From NCBI RefSeq assembly GCF_943192995.1, contig NZ_CALPCP010000008.1:1-64000 (forward strand): a DNA stretch of 64,000 bases. Direction: 5' to 3'. Position 1 is the stretch's first letter, and the number at the start of each line of letters is the position of its first letter. The notes below the pieces were generated by a model, which saw only the letters and a program-made list of their open reading frames with translations, did not search any database and had not been told where the DNA came from. The translations under genes and the position numbers were made by a program. This document shows, piece after piece, positions 24,500 to 33,592 of this stretch. The stretch comes from Flintibacter muris (GTDB lineage Bacteria; Bacillota; Clostridia; Oscillospirales; Oscillospiraceae).

Positions 24500-25690
24500 A
24501 TGAAGCAGAAACGAATTTTTTCCATTGCCCTGGCCGCCGCCCTGGCTCTGTCCCTGACTGCCTGCCAGTCCGGCGGAGAGGAGGACGGCTCCCAGGGGGT
24601 GGCAGCTCCCGCCGGCGTGGCCGTCCAGGTTCAAGAGGTGGCGGTGGACACCATCTCCACCGAGAACAAGGTGTCAGGCAGGGTGGTTACCGACGGGCAG
24701 GAGTCTGTCTTTGTAACGGCCAACGCCCAGTGTCTGGCTGTCTATGTGGAGGTGGGGGACTCGGTGACCGCCGGGCAGACCCTGTGCGCCCTGGACCTGG
24801 CCAGCACCCTGTCCTCCTACAACGCGGCCAGTATCAGCTACACCTCCGCCGTCCAGAGCTACCAGGATCAGGCGGCCATCTTCGATAAGCAGATCGCCCT
24901 GGCGGAGAAGAATGTCAGCGATTTGAAGGCCCTGTTTGAGATCGGCGCCGCCTCTCAGATGGAGATCGACCAGGCGGAGCTGTCTCTCCAGTCCGCCCAG
25001 GCCCAGCGCAACTCCACCCTGGCCCAGCTGGAGGCCGGGATGCAGAGCTACAAGTCCAATGTGGAGCAGCTGGACGCCGTGCTGGAGCATGTGGACTCCC
25101 GAGGCAATGTGATCGCCCCTGTCAGCGGAACTGTCATCTCCCTGAGCGCCTCGGAGGGCGGGTTCATCTCCGCCTCCGCCCCGGTGGCTGTGATTGACGG
25201 GGTGGACCGGATGGAGGTGGTGGTCTCCGTCTCCGAGGCCCTGGTGCCCAAGCTGGCCCGGGGGGATGAGGCGGATGTGTCCATCAGCTCCCTGGGGGCC
25301 AATGTGGTGGGCACTATCAAGAGCATTGACCTGGCCGCCAATATGCAGACCAAGCTGTATAACGTCACCATCTCCATCCAGGAGGATGTGGCGGGACTGC
25401 TGGCCGGTATGTTTGCTGACGTCTCCTTCCGCACAGATACCTCCGCCGATACCATTGTCATCCCCACTGAGGCCATTCTTACCAGCAACGGCCAGCAGTA
25501 TGTCTTTGTGGTGGACAACATTGCCGGGAGTAGCGGTACCGCCCGCTACGCGGCGATCGGCACCGGCCTGACGGGCAACGGCGTGACCGAGGTTACCTCC
25601 GGCCTGGGGGCGGGGGATATGCTGGTGACAGTGGGCCAGGCCTATCTGTCTGAGGGCGACGCGGTGCGCATTGTCTCTGAGGAGGACTGA
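24500..25690 (+). CDS. RND efflux adaptor (HlyD-like) lipoprotein
   Basis: A 396-residue membrane-fusion protein linking pump and TolC-like partner. It has a lipoprotein signal with lipobox LTAC (Cys22), a lipoyl-like half-motif (VEVGDSVTAGQTLCALD), a coiled-coil hairpin (about 110-190), the returning lipoyl half (VIAPVSGTVISLSASEGG), and beta-barrel and membrane-proximal domains. GGAGACC precedes the ATG. It is 13 bp after the TolC-like gene and five before the pump gene. Confidence 0.9.
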   Translation: MKQKRIFSIALAAALALSLTACQSGGEEDGSQGVAAPAGVAVQVQEVAVDTISTENKVSGRVVTDGQESVFVTANAQCLAVYVEVGDSVTAGQTLCALDLASTLSSYNAASISYTSAVQSYQDQAAIFDKQIALAEKNVSDLKALFEIGAASQMEIDQAELSLQSAQAQRNSTLAQLEAGMQSYKSNVEQLDAVLEHVDSRGNVIAPVSGTVISLSASEGGFISASAPVAVIDGVDRMEVVVSVSEALVPKLARGDEADVSISSLGANVVGTIKSIDLAANMQTKLYNVTISIQEDVAGLLAGMFADVSFRTDTSADTIVIPTEAILTSNGQQYVFVVDNIAGSSGTARYAAIGTGLTGNGVTEVTSGLGAGDMLVTVGQAYLSEGDAVRIVSEED

Positions 25691-25695
25691 GGCCT

Positions 25696-28600
25696 GTGGA
25701 TAATATCGCAAGATTTTGTATCAAGCACAAGGTTACCACCCTGATGGCGGTGATTATGATCTCCATTTTCGGCGTGGTCTTCACCACCCGGCTCCAGCTG
25801 GCCCTCCTCCCCGACATGGAGGCCCCCGCTGCCCTGGTTATGTGCTACTACAACGGGGCCAGCCCCAGCGACATGGAGGAGCTGGTCACCCGTCCTCTGG
25901 AGTCGGCCATTATGTCGGTGTCCGGGGTGGACGGAGTGCAGTCCACCTCCTCCGACGGGGTCAGCCAGCTCCAGATTACCTATGTGGAGGGCACCAATCT
26001 GGACATTGCCGCCACCAAGCTGCGGGAGCAGTTTGACCGGCTGTCCCTCCCGGACGGGGCCATAGACCCCATTATTGTCAATATTAACATTGGCGATTTG
26101 ATGCCCTCGGCCATGATTGCCCTTCAGGGGGAGGACCTGGCCTCGGTCCAGGCTCTGGCGGAGGACATGGTGTCCCCCGCCCTGGAGCGTATCGACGGGG
26201 TGGCCCAGGTGACCATCTCCGGCGGCGTGGAGCAGCAGATTACCGTGGAGGTGGACCCCACCCGGGCGGCAGGCCTGGGGCTGTCCAACAGCTATATCGC
26301 CCAGATGCTGGCGGCGGACAACCTGCTCTATCCCGGCGGCGATATGAAAAACGGCACCCAGACCCTCACCGTCACCACCGACGCCAAGTTCCAGACGGTG
26401 GAGGATGTGGCCAACCTGATTATCCCCCTCCAGACCGGGGGAACGGTCCGGCTGTCTGAGGTGGCCAGCGTCTTTTTGGAGACGGGGGACCCGGAGGCCG
26501 TCGCCAAGACCGACGGCACCGCCTGCGTGGTGCTCCAGGTGTCCAAGCAGTCGGGGGCCAACGAGGTGGCCACCGCCGACGCGGTGGTGGCCGAGATGGC
26601 CAAGCTTCAGCAGCGCAACGGCGCGGTGGTCTACACTGTGCTGTACACCGCCTCTGACTACATCAATATGGCAGTGAACGCCGCCGTGCAGAACATTGAG
26701 ATGGGCGTGGTGCTGGCCGCCATTGTGGTCTTCCTCTTCCTGCGCCGGTGGGGGGCCACCGCCACCATCGCCGTGTCCATGCCCGTGTGTATTCTCACGG
26801 TGTTCGTGCTGATGAACGTGTTCCACCTCACCCTGAACATGATGTCCCTGGGGGGCATTGCCATGGGCGTGGGTATGATTGTGGACAACTCCATTGTGGT
26901 GCTGGAGAACATCTACCGCTACTCCGCTGAGGGGCACAGCCGGATGGAGTCCTGCGTGGAGGGGACAAAGGAGGTCTTTACCTCTCTCACCGCCTCCACC
27001 CTCACCACCGTGGCTGTCTTCCTGCCCCTGGGCCTTACCGGGGGGATGGCGGGCATGCTCTTTGACGACTTCTGCCTGACCATCTCCTTTCTGATCCTGG
27101 GCTCGCTGGTCATTTCCGTCACCCTGGTCCCCCTGCTGTGCTACTTTCTGCTGGACGAGAAAAAGGTCCATCAGCACGCCCTGAAAAAGGCGGAAAAAAA
27201 GGCCAAAAACCATGCCGCCGGCAAGGTGGGCCTGGGCGTCCGGCTCAACCGGATGTACACCGGCCTGCTGGGCTTCTTCGTCCGCCGCCTGTGGGTGGGG
27301 ATGCTGGCCTCTGTGGCGCTGGTGGCCGTCTTTATCGCCGCCTGTATGTCCACCAAGATGGTGCTGATGCCCGAGATGGACCAGGGTATGATTCAGATTT
27401 CCATCAGCACTCCCGTGGGTACCGAAGTGGAGGCCACCGCTGCCATTGCCGACCGGGTGGTGGACATCGCCATGGAAAATGTCCCGGAGCTGGAGTCGGT
27501 CTACCACCTGTCTCAGCCCGAGTCCTCCACAGTGGGACTGGTGCTGGTGGACAAGGAGGAGCGCAGCCGCAGCAGCAGCGATGTGGCCCAGGCTATGCGG
27601 GAGCTGACCCGAAATATCGCCGGATGTGAGATCACCGTCTCCTCCTCTGACATGACCGCTATGATGGGCAGCGGCGCGGATATCAGTGTGGACATTACCG
27701 GCAACGACTATGACACTCTGGTGATGATCGCCAACGACCTGGCCGCCCAAATTTCCCGGCTGCCCGACGCGGTGGACGTGAGCACCTCTGAGGCCAAGGA
27801 GGTGGAGCAGGTCACCGTCACCATGAACCGGGAGGCCGCCTCCCAGTACGGCCTCACCGCCGCAACGGTGGGCGCGGCGGTCCGTTCGGAGCTGTCCGGC
27901 TCCACCGCCACCACCGTCACCATCAACAACAAGGAGCTGGACGTGGTGGTCCGGGGGGACGGCAAGGCCGCCGCCAGTCTGGACACCCTGAAGTCCATGG
28001 CCATCCCCTCCGCCTTCGGCGGGACAGTGCCCCTGTCCGCCGTGGCCAATGTGGATATTGAACTGGCCCCCCAGAGCATTATCCGGGTGAATCAGTCCCG
28101 CCAGCTCTCCGTCACCGGTGACACCATCAGCGGCGACACCACCGCCATTACCCGGGAGATTCGGGGCATTTTAGACGGCTACACCCTCCCAGACGGCTAC
28201 ACCGCCCAGATCTCCGGCGCCTACGAGGACATGATGGAGAGCTTTGGCGACCTGCTGCTGGCCCTTGTGGTGGCCCTGGGTTTGGTCTACTTTGTGCTGG
28301 CCTCCCAGTTTGAGTCCTTTGTGATGCCTGTTATCGTCATGATGATTCTCCCTGTGGCCTTTACCGGGGCTCTGTTCGCCCTGCCCCTCACCGGGCGGGA
28401 CCTGTCCATGATCTCCCTGGTGGCCCTGATTATGCTGGCCGGCACGGTGGTCAACGCCTCCATCATCCTGGTGGACTACATCCGCCAGCGCCGGGAACAG
28501 GGAGAGAGCCGGGTGGACGCCATCCTCCACGCCTGTCCCCTCCGTGTCCGCCCTGTGCTGATGACTGCTCTGACCACCATCCTGGCCCTGGTGCCCATGG

Positions 28601-28818
28601 CTCTGGGCATGGCCGAGGGGGCAGCGGAGATGATGAGCGATATGAGCATTACCATGATCTCCGGCATGGTGGTATCCACCATCATCACCCTGCTGTTTAC
28701 CCCGGTTTACTACTCCGTCATTGACAACCTGAGCAGCCTCTTCCGCCGCAAAAAGAAGAAGGCACCCCCCGCACCGCCCCCCGCCGGGGAGGAGGCTGTT
28801 CCCCTCGCGGTTGAGTAA
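25696..28818 (+). CDS. RND-family efflux pump (AcrB/HAE1-like)
   Basis: A 1,040-residue proton-driven exporter of hydrophobic compounds. The architecture is that of AcrB: TM1 near residue 15-33, large porter loop, TM2-6, a cytoplasmic hairpin (Lys-rich around 490), TM7, second loop, TM8-12. The TM4 motif GGIAMGVGMIVDNSIVVLEN carries the Asp of the proton relay (the usual pair is here DN); TM10-11 show LMLAGTVVNASIILVDYI. The start is GTG at 25696. It ends the TetR-TolC-adaptor-pump operon before a strong terminator. Confidence 0.93.
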   Translation: MDNIARFCIKHKVTTLMAVIMISIFGVVFTTRLQLALLPDMEAPAALVMCYYNGASPSDMEELVTRPLESAIMSVSGVDGVQSTSSDGVSQLQITYVEGTNLDIAATKLREQFDRLSLPDGAIDPIIVNINIGDLMPSAMIALQGEDLASVQALAEDMVSPALERIDGVAQVTISGGVEQQITVEVDPTRAAGLGLSNSYIAQMLAADNLLYPGGDMKNGTQTLTVTTDAKFQTVEDVANLIIPLQTGGTVRLSEVASVFLETGDPEAVAKTDGTACVVLQVSKQSGANEVATADAVVAEMAKLQQRNGAVVYTVLYTASDYINMAVNAAVQNIEMGVVLAAIVVFLFLRRWGATATIAVSMPVCILTVFVLMNVFHLTLNMMSLGGIAMGVGMIVDNSIVVLENIYRYSAEGHSRMESCVEGTKEVFTSLTASTLTTVAVFLPLGLTGGMAGMLFDDFCLTISFLILGSLVISVTLVPLLCYFLLDEKKVHQHALKKAEKKAKNHAAGKVGLGVRLNRMYTGLLGFFVRRLWVGMLASVALVAVFIAACMSTKMVLMPEMDQGMIQISISTPVGTEVEATAAIADRVVDIAMENVPELESVYHLSQPESSTVGLVLVDKEERSRSSSDVAQAMRELTRNIAGCEITVSSSDMTAMMGSGADISVDITGNDYDTLVMIANDLAAQISRLPDAVDVSTSEAKEVEQVTVTMNREAASQYGLTAATVGAAVRSELSGSTATTVTINNKELDVVVRGDGKAAASLDTLKSMAIPSAFGGTVPLSAVANVDIELAPQSIIRVNQSRQLSVTGDTISGDTTAITREIRGILDGYTLPDGYTAQISGAYEDMMESFGDLLLALVVALGLVYFVLASQFESFVMPVIVMMILPVAFTGALFALPLTGRDLSMISLVALIMLAGTVVNASIILVDYIRQRREQGESRVDAILHACPLRVRPVLMTALTTILALVPMALGMAEGAAEMMSDMSITMISGMVVSTIITLLFTPVYYSVIDNLSSLFRRKKKKAPPAPPPAGEEAVPLAVE

Positions 28819-28822
28819 ACAT

Positions 28823-28856
28823 AAGGCACTGAAAGCTCTGTCTTTCAGTGCCTTTT
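28823..28856. terminator. Bidirectional terminator
   Basis: A perfect 13-bp stem (AAGGCACTGAAAG / CTTTCAGTGCCTT) with a six-base loop, T-rich on the plus side, serving both the pump operon and the convergent XRE gene. Confidence 0.88.
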
Positions 28857-28857
28857 C

Positions 28858-29079
28858 TTATTTCGCTTTTGGGTAGGGCCTCTGTTCGTCGGTGAGCCCC
28901 AAAAGATAGTCTGTGCTGGTGTGATAAAACGCCGCCAAACGGATCAGCACATCGGTGGGAATGTCCCGCTTTCCCCGTTCATAGAGTGAATAACTCACCT
29001 GACTGCACTGCAAATACTTTGCCAAGTCCCTTTGAAACAGATCGTTGTCTTCCCTCATGTCGCGTATCCGTCTATACAT
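28858..29079 (-). CDS. XRE-family DNA-binding protein
   Basis: A 73-residue Cro/C1-type helix-turn-helix protein: DLFQRDLAKYLQCSQVSYSLYERG is the HTH, followed by PTDVLIRLAAFYHTSTDYLLG, the usual dimerising end. I start at ATG 29079 (MYRRIRDMRE) behind GAGGAG; the frame extends to a TTG at 29097. It converges with the pump operon and diverges from the gene at 29280, whose promoter contains a perfect palindrome, a possible target. Confidence 0.88.
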   Translation of the reverse strand: MYRRIRDMREDNDLFQRDLAKYLQCSQVSYSLYERGKRDIPTDVLIRLAAFYHTSTDYLLGLTDEQRPYPKAK

Positions 29080-29204
29080 CTGTGCTGCTCCTCTCAAAGA
29101 ATTATAGCAATCATCTGATTTGCCGCCCCTGCGGAGCCGGTGTCAGCAATTTTGAAGCTTGCTATAGGTCACACAAAAAAGTATAGATAAAACATTTTGT
29201 TTTA

Positions 29205-29233
29205 TTGACTTATAAAGCAAAATGCTTTATAAT
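29205..29233 (+). promoter_or_regulatory. Promoter with embedded palindromic operator
   Basis: TTGACT (29205-29210), 17 bases, TATAAT (29228-29233). The spacer and part of the -10 form a perfect palindrome, TATAAAGCA-AAA-TGCTTTATA (29211-29231). A repressor bound there would shut the promoter. Confidence 0.8.
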
Positions 29234-29279
29234 GGAGCGGCAGCGCTGGACAAATAAAAACAGAAAAGAGGTACAGCAT

Positions 29280-29771
29280 ATGAGTTTATCTGATTTGTTA
29301 CCAATGTTCTTTATCCTGGCCATCATAGCCGCCTTGATAGCTTTTGTGGTGTTATATTGCAGGGCATTTTACGCCGGACGGGCGAAGCGGCAGGAAAAGG
29401 TGGAGCAGCAGCGCAAACGCCACGGCGGAGAGTATGTTCTGGAGTGGGACGGCCCTCTGGCCCAGGGGGCGGCAGATCAGGAATTTGGCAGGCTGGTTGT
29501 TGTCATCCCCAGAAAGCGTGGAGAGGACGGCGCCCGCTTTTATGAAAAAGGTGTGATTGTGGATCAGAAACGGGTGCCCTATTCGGAAGTAAAGGATATT
29601 GTCTACCTGAAGGGCCGCCCAGGCAGAAAATACACTTTAAAAGCCGCTGTGAGAGATTCGGCGGTTATGTGGATTTACCGCAAAAAAGGCTCTACCATTG
29701 GAATCCGGGATTTCGGTTATAAGTTTGACGACCAGACCATGGAGAATATTCGAACAGGATTGGGATACTGA
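29280..29771 (+). CDS. Small membrane-anchored protein of unknown function
   Basis: A 163-residue protein with one N-terminal membrane helix (about 6-29, MFFILAIIAALIAFVVLY) followed by a basic stretch and a cytoplasmic beta-rich domain (about 55-160) that looks like a PH-type or related small fold (RFYEKGVIVDQKRVPYSEVKDIVYL). I start at ATG 29280 with AAGAGGT upstream; the longer frame begins at 29205 inside the promoter, so it cannot be right. I do not recognise a named family. Regulation is suggested by the palindrome in its promoter. Confidence 0.75.
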   Translation: MSLSDLLPMFFILAIIAALIAFVVLYCRAFYAGRAKRQEKVEQQRKRHGGEYVLEWDGPLAQGAADQEFGRLVVVIPRKRGEDGARFYEKGVIVDQKRVPYSEVKDIVYLKGRPGRKYTLKAAVRDSAVMWIYRKKGSTIGIRDFGYKFDDQTMENIRTGLGY

Positions 29772-29778
29772 ACAGGAA

Positions 29779-29804
29779 AAGGCCCCGCCGGTTGGCGGGG
29801 CCTT
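29779..29804. terminator. Bidirectional terminator
   Basis: A perfect 11-bp stem (AAGGCCCCGCC / GGCGGGGCCTT) between two convergent genes. Confidence 0.85.
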
Positions 29805-29809
29805 GCTGT

Positions 29810-30733
29810 TTATATAATCTTCTTGTCCAAAACATATTTTTGAAGCGCATCCGTCTTCAAAACTCCATCATATTTGCTTTTGACCTTTTTCACTTTATTG
29901 TCCTCGTTTATAGAATCAATAAATGCTTTAAAATCGGCATTTTCTCCCACCAAACGGTCAACCATGCTCCAGTCTACGGCGCTCCGGGTCTTGGCTGGGA
30001 TTAAAATCTGGCTTTGTTCAATATGCTCAGCATCTAATTGAATAAATCCGATTCCAAAGGCAACGCTGAGGCTCTGCATTTCATCCATCAGGTCGTCGCT
30101 ATCCTCATATTCCAGCGCAACCAGGTATCCCTCGTGCGCCCAGCTGGAGTTGGAAACCGCCTGGAAATAGTTCTCCCGCAGGTCGGCCAGGGTGACCCTT
30201 ATCTTCATCTCAAAGGAAAACAGCTTGATGGCACTCTCACTGAACGTTTCCAGCACGGACATCGTACTGTCACGGTAATTGCCAAACGGAAAATACACTC
30301 CCACCAAGTCTGGATGCAGCCACTTGTTTTTCCCCTTTTTCTTTTTGTCCGATTTCTCATGAAATATCGTTTTTGTATAGCAAAGGAAATGCTGGTCACT
30401 GAAGACGTAAGCGCTGAGGAGCGGATGCAGGTCCCGCTCATGAAACCTTCGTACGCTGTTGTCTGAAGTCTCCACAGGTGCGGGGAGAGAAGTTGAGCCC
30501 TTCAGTCCAAATCTTGCAGGCTTGATGGAAGCCTTATAGAATTTAGACTGGTTATCCCCTTTTATGCTGACATAGATCTGCGCGCTGATAGACCGCCAAG
30601 GAGTGCGTCCGCTGGAACCGCACTTAGCTTGAATGCCCAGCACAGCGGCCTCCTTCCAGATTTCTTCTCCGGAAAGGGGCTTGCCCGTTTTGCGGAGGAC
30701 CTCCTCTGCCAAATCCAAAAAAGTATAGCTCAT
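29810..30733 (-). CDS. HARE-HTH protein with restriction-endonuclease-like domain
   Basis: A 307-residue protein of the HrgA/COG2958 kind. The N-terminal HARE winged helix (about 1-75) shows TFLDLAEEVLRKTGKPLSGEE and PWRSISAQIYVSI. The C-terminal half carries KLFSFEMKIRV with a plausible catalytic E-x-K, then NYFQAVSNSSWAHEGYLVAL, which matches the PD-(D/E)xK-like part of this family. HARE domains are thought to sense modified DNA, so this could be a modification-dependent nuclease. It lies 22 bp downstream of nadE on the same strand and is probably co-transcribed. No methyltransferase is adjacent. Domain assignment is good; activity is inferred. Confidence 0.75.
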   Translation of the reverse strand: MSYTFLDLAEEVLRKTGKPLSGEEIWKEAAVLGIQAKCGSSGRTPWRSISAQIYVSIKGDNQSKFYKASIKPARFGLKGSTSLPAPVETSDNSVRRFHERDLHPLLSAYVFSDQHFLCYTKTIFHEKSDKKKKGKNKWLHPDLVGVYFPFGNYRDSTMSVLETFSESAIKLFSFEMKIRVTLADLRENYFQAVSNSSWAHEGYLVALEYEDSDDLMDEMQSLSVAFGIGFIQLDAEHIEQSQILIPAKTRSAVDWSMVDRLVGENADFKAFIDSINEDNKVKKVKSKYDGVLKTDALQKYVLDKKII

Positions 30734-30754
30734 ATGCCCCTCTCTTTCTCTGCT

Positions 30755-32680
30755 TTAAAGCTCCAGCCCCTCCAACTCCTTCATCCACAGAGCATTCACC
30801 GCGTCGGAGGGCATGCGCCAGTCTCCCCGGGGGGAGAGGGCCAGGGAGCCCACCTTGGGGCCGTCTGGGAGGCAGGAGCGCTTGAACTGCTGGGCAAAGA
30901 AGCGACGGTAGAAGTTGTTCAGCCACTTGACAATGGTCTCCCCGCTGTAGTCCTCCCCCAGGGCGGCCAGGGCCAGGCGGTACACCTTTCGGGGACCAAA
31001 TCCCCAGCGGACGGCGTAGTACAAGAAGAAGTCGTGAAGCTCGTAGGGGCCCACTAAATCCTCAGTGCGCTGGGCAATTTCTCCCTCCTTTGGGGGGAGC
31101 AGCTCAGGGGAGACAGGGGTATCCAGAATGTCCAGGAGAACGGCGGCCAGCTGGGGGTCGCTGTCCTGGGCCTGAGCGGCGGCATAGGCCGTCAGGTGGC
31201 GGACCAGGGTCTTGGGGATGGAGCCGTTGACCCCATACATGGACATGTGGTCGCCGTTGTAGGTGGCCCAGCCCAGGGCCAGCTCGGACAGGTCGCCGGT
31301 GCCGATCACCAGGCCTCCCCGCTGGTTGGCCAGGTCCATGAGTACCTGGGTGCGCTCCCGGGCCTGGCCGTTTTCAAAGGTGACGGACAGGTCCTCCATG
31401 GACTGGCCGATATCCCGGAAGTGAACCCGCACCGCCTCGCCGATATCCACGATGCGGAAGTCGGCGCCAATGCGCTCAGCCAGGATTTGGGCGTTGGACT
31501 TGGTGCGGCTGGTGGTGCCAAAGCAGGGCATGGTGACAGCCAGAATATCCGTCCGGGGACGGCCCAGCAGGTCGAAGGCCCGGGCGGTGATGAGCAGGGC
31601 CAGGGTGGAGTCCAGCCCGCCGGACAGCCCCACCACCGCGCAGGAGGCGTTGGTATGCTCCAGCCGCTTCTTCAGTCCCAGGGCGGCGATCTGGAAAATC
31701 TCCTCACACCGCTCCCTCCGGTCCCCGTGGTCCTGGGGGACGAAGGGGTTTTTGGCAATGGGCCGGGTGAGCCGGGTCTCGTCGATCTCCAGGTCGAAAT
31801 ATTGAGGGACCCAATCGGTCTGTGTCCAAGATGGGAAGGTGTTCATTTTCTGTCGTTCATGGGCCAGTCTGCCCACATCGATTTCCGAAATGGTCAGGCC
31901 AGTGCCAAAGCGTTTCTCCGCCAGAACCGTCCCGTTCTCTGCAATAATATCGTGGCCCGCAAAGACCAGGTCGGTGGTGGATTCCCCCTCGCCAGCGTCG
32001 GCGTAGACATAGCCGCACACCAGCCGGGCGGACTGCCCCGCCACCAGGGAGCGGCGGTAGTCAGCCTTGCCCGCCACCTCGTTGGAGGCGGACAGGTTCA
32101 AAATCAAAGTAACGCCCATCTGGGCCAGCTTTATAGAGGGAGGCTCAGTGCTCCAGAGATCCTCGCACAACTCCACACCGATGGTCAGATCCGCTATACT
32201 TTCGCATTTGAAGAATTGGCGGGTGCTGACAGTGGCGCTGCGCCCGGCGAGATAGACAACCCAGCCCCGTTCCGCCCCCCCGGCGGGCTCGAACCACCGT
32301 CTCTCGTAGAACTCACCATAATTGGGGATATGGGTCTTAGGGACAAGCCCCAATATTTCATCCTTGAAAATGACCGCCGCACAGTTGTAGAGCTTGCTCC
32401 CAAAACGCACCGGCAGGCCAAGGGCGGTGAGCATATCCAGGTCCTTGGTCTCCTCCAGAATGCGGCCCAGGGCGTCCTCCGCCCCACGGAGGAGGGTGTC
32501 CTGCAAAAACAAATCCCCGCAGGTGTAGCCCGTGACGCACAGCTCGGGCAGGGCCAGCACCTTTACCCCCTGGGCCGCCGCCTCCCTCATCAGCGCAATG
32601 ATCTGCTCCGCGTTATATGCGCAGTCCGCTACCTTGATCTTCGGCGTCCCCGCCGCTGCCTTGATAAAACCGTCCCGCAT
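30755..32680 (-). CDS. nadE: Glutamine-dependent NAD synthetase
   Basis: A 641-residue two-domain enzyme that amidates deamido-NAD with glutamine nitrogen, using ATP. The N-terminal nitrilase-type glutaminase has the Glu-Lys-Cys triad: Glu46 in PELCVTGY, Lys in [11 protein letters not shown] and Cys in GVELCEDLW. The C-terminal synthetase has the PP-loop [10 protein letters not shown] and [12 protein letters not shown]. Length agrees with the long bacterial type. The hairpin-terminator element at 32745-32826 lies about 65-145 bases upstream on the same strand and may act in its leader. Confidence 0.96.
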   Translation of the reverse strand: MRDGFIKAAAGTPKIKVADCAYNAEQIIALMREAAAQGVKVLALPELCVTGYTCGDLFLQDTLLRGAEDALGRILEETKDLDMLTALGLPVRFGSKLYNCAAVIFKDEILGLVPKTHIPNYGEFYERRWFEPAGGAERGWVVYLAGRSATVSTRQFFKCESIADLTIGVELCEDLWSTEPPSIKLAQMGVTLILNLSASNEVAGKADYRRSLVAGQSARLVCGYVYADAGEGESTTDLVFAGHDIIAENGTVLAEKRFGTGLTISEIDVGRLAHERQKMNTFPSWTQTDWVPQYFDLEIDETRLTRPIAKNPFVPQDHGDRRERCEEIFQIAALGLKKRLEHTNASCAVVGLSGGLDSTLALLITARAFDLLGRPRTDILAVTMPCFGTTSRTKSNAQILAERIGADFRIVDIGEAVRVHFRDIGQSMEDLSVTFENGQARERTQVLMDLANQRGGLVIGTGDLSELALGWATYNGDHMSMYGVNGSIPKTLVRHLTAYAAAQAQDSDPQLAAVLLDILDTPVSPELLPPKEGEIAQRTEDLVGPYELHDFFLYYAVRWGFGPRKVYRLALAALGEDYSGETIVKWLNNFYRRFFAQQFKRSCLPDGPKVGSLALSPRGDWRMPSDAVNALWMKELEGLEL

Positions 32681-32744
32681 GTTCGGGCCCCCTTCGGTCG
32701 TGTATTTTCAAGTACCATCATATCCCATTTGCACCCCGATTGCA

Positions 32745-32826
32745 AGACAAAAAGGGCGCAGTGCGCCCTCATTTCCATTAAATGTATACAAACGTCCCAC
32801 TTTGGGGCGTTTTCCTTCGTTATATA
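32745..32826 (-). ncRNA. Hairpin-terminator element, copy 1 (candidate small RNA or leader)
   Basis: Read on the minus strand: a CCTCTATA-type lead, a hairpin around CCCCAAAGTGGGACG, the linker ACATTTAATGGAAATGA, then a GGGCGCACTGCGCCC hairpin and a T tract. The same order, nearly base for base over the last ~60 bases, occurs at 38809-38893. Conservation of the linker as well as the stems suggests a real unit. It is upstream of nadE. Confidence 0.55.
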
Positions 32827-32900
32827 GAGGGCCCACCCGCCGCAGCGAAAGGAGCCTTTTTTCGGGCTCAATTACATTTTTGTTTTGAGGAGGAATTTCT

Positions 32901-33392
32901 ATGTCCAGCAAACACACAGCCAACTACCAGCTCTGCCAGTGGGAGGCGGAGGACGCCGTGCGGCGCACCGACTTCAACGAGGACAACTTGAAGATCGACA
33001 GTGCCATCAGGGCGGTGGACAGCAGGGTAAGCAGTCTGTCGTCAATGGTGGCCAGCCAGGGAGGCTCACTGAGCAGTCATGGCAGTGCCATTTCCAGGCT
33101 GGGTAACTGCGCTATCCAGACCTTGACCTACACCGGAACCAACACCACCAGCAAAACGGTCTCCTTTTCCGGGTACCCGGTGATGGTCATTGTCCGGGGC
33201 GTGGGCGGCATCGGTTACATGATGTTCATGCGCGGCACCGACACGCCCCTTACCCCCTACTCAAACCCCGATAAATACCCCACCACTTGGGGCTCCAGGT
33301 CCTTCACTTGGTCGGCCTCCAGCGCCAGCTCCGCTATGAACAGCTCCGGGTCGGAGTATTATATTTTGGCCCTGCTGGATATGAGTAAGTGA
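32901..33392 (+). CDS. Phage-tail-like small protein, function unknown
   Basis: A 163-residue protein. The N-terminal block (HTANYQLCQWEAEDAVRRTDFNEDN) is of a kind I know from phage tail or baseplate-associated proteins in Firmicutes. A heptad/Ser-rich segment follows (about 38-70: AVDSRVSSLSSMVASQ), then a Ser/Thr/Gly-rich beta domain. GAGGAGG lies nine bases before the ATG. It stands alone with its own terminator, without other phage genes. It may be a domesticated tail fibre piece or a surface protein; it has no signal peptide. Confidence 0.6.
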   Translation: MSSKHTANYQLCQWEAEDAVRRTDFNEDNLKIDSAIRAVDSRVSSLSSMVASQGGSLSSHGSAISRLGNCAIQTLTYTGTNTTSKTVSFSGYPVMVIVRGVGGIGYMMFMRGTDTPLTPYSNPDKYPTTWGSRSFTWSASSASSAMNSSGSEYYILALLDMSK

Positions 33393-33480
33393 TGCCCCAC
33401 CATAGCCAGTGTTCTCAATCGCCGGCAATAAACTTATACAGCGGCCGCCCTGACAGTTTGTCAAGGCAGCTTTCCCTTTG

Positions 33481-33506
33481 CCTCCCTCTCTGAGGGAGGT
33501 TTTTGG
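33481..33506 (+). terminator. Terminator of the tail-like gene
   Basis: Stem CCTCCCT / AGGGAGG followed by TTTTTGGG, about 90 bases after the stop codon. Confidence 0.75.
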
Positions 33507-33525
33507 GCGGTGACCAGGGGGGCTA

Positions 33526-33557
33526 CAAAAGGGACCCCGGGCCAAAGCCCGGGGTCC
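33526..33557 (-). terminator. Terminator of the S-layer gene
   Basis: On the minus strand a perfect 11-bp stem (GGACCCCGGGC / GCCCGGGGTCC) followed by CTTTTG, 35 bases after the S-layer stop codon. Confidence 0.85.
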
Positions 33558-33592
33558 GCTTGATTCACCACATAGCTATAAGCTCGTGGTTT

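Noticed and set aside
29205-29279. N-terminal extension of the small membrane protein
   Set aside because: The extended frame starts with a TTG inside the -35 box of a near-consensus promoter.
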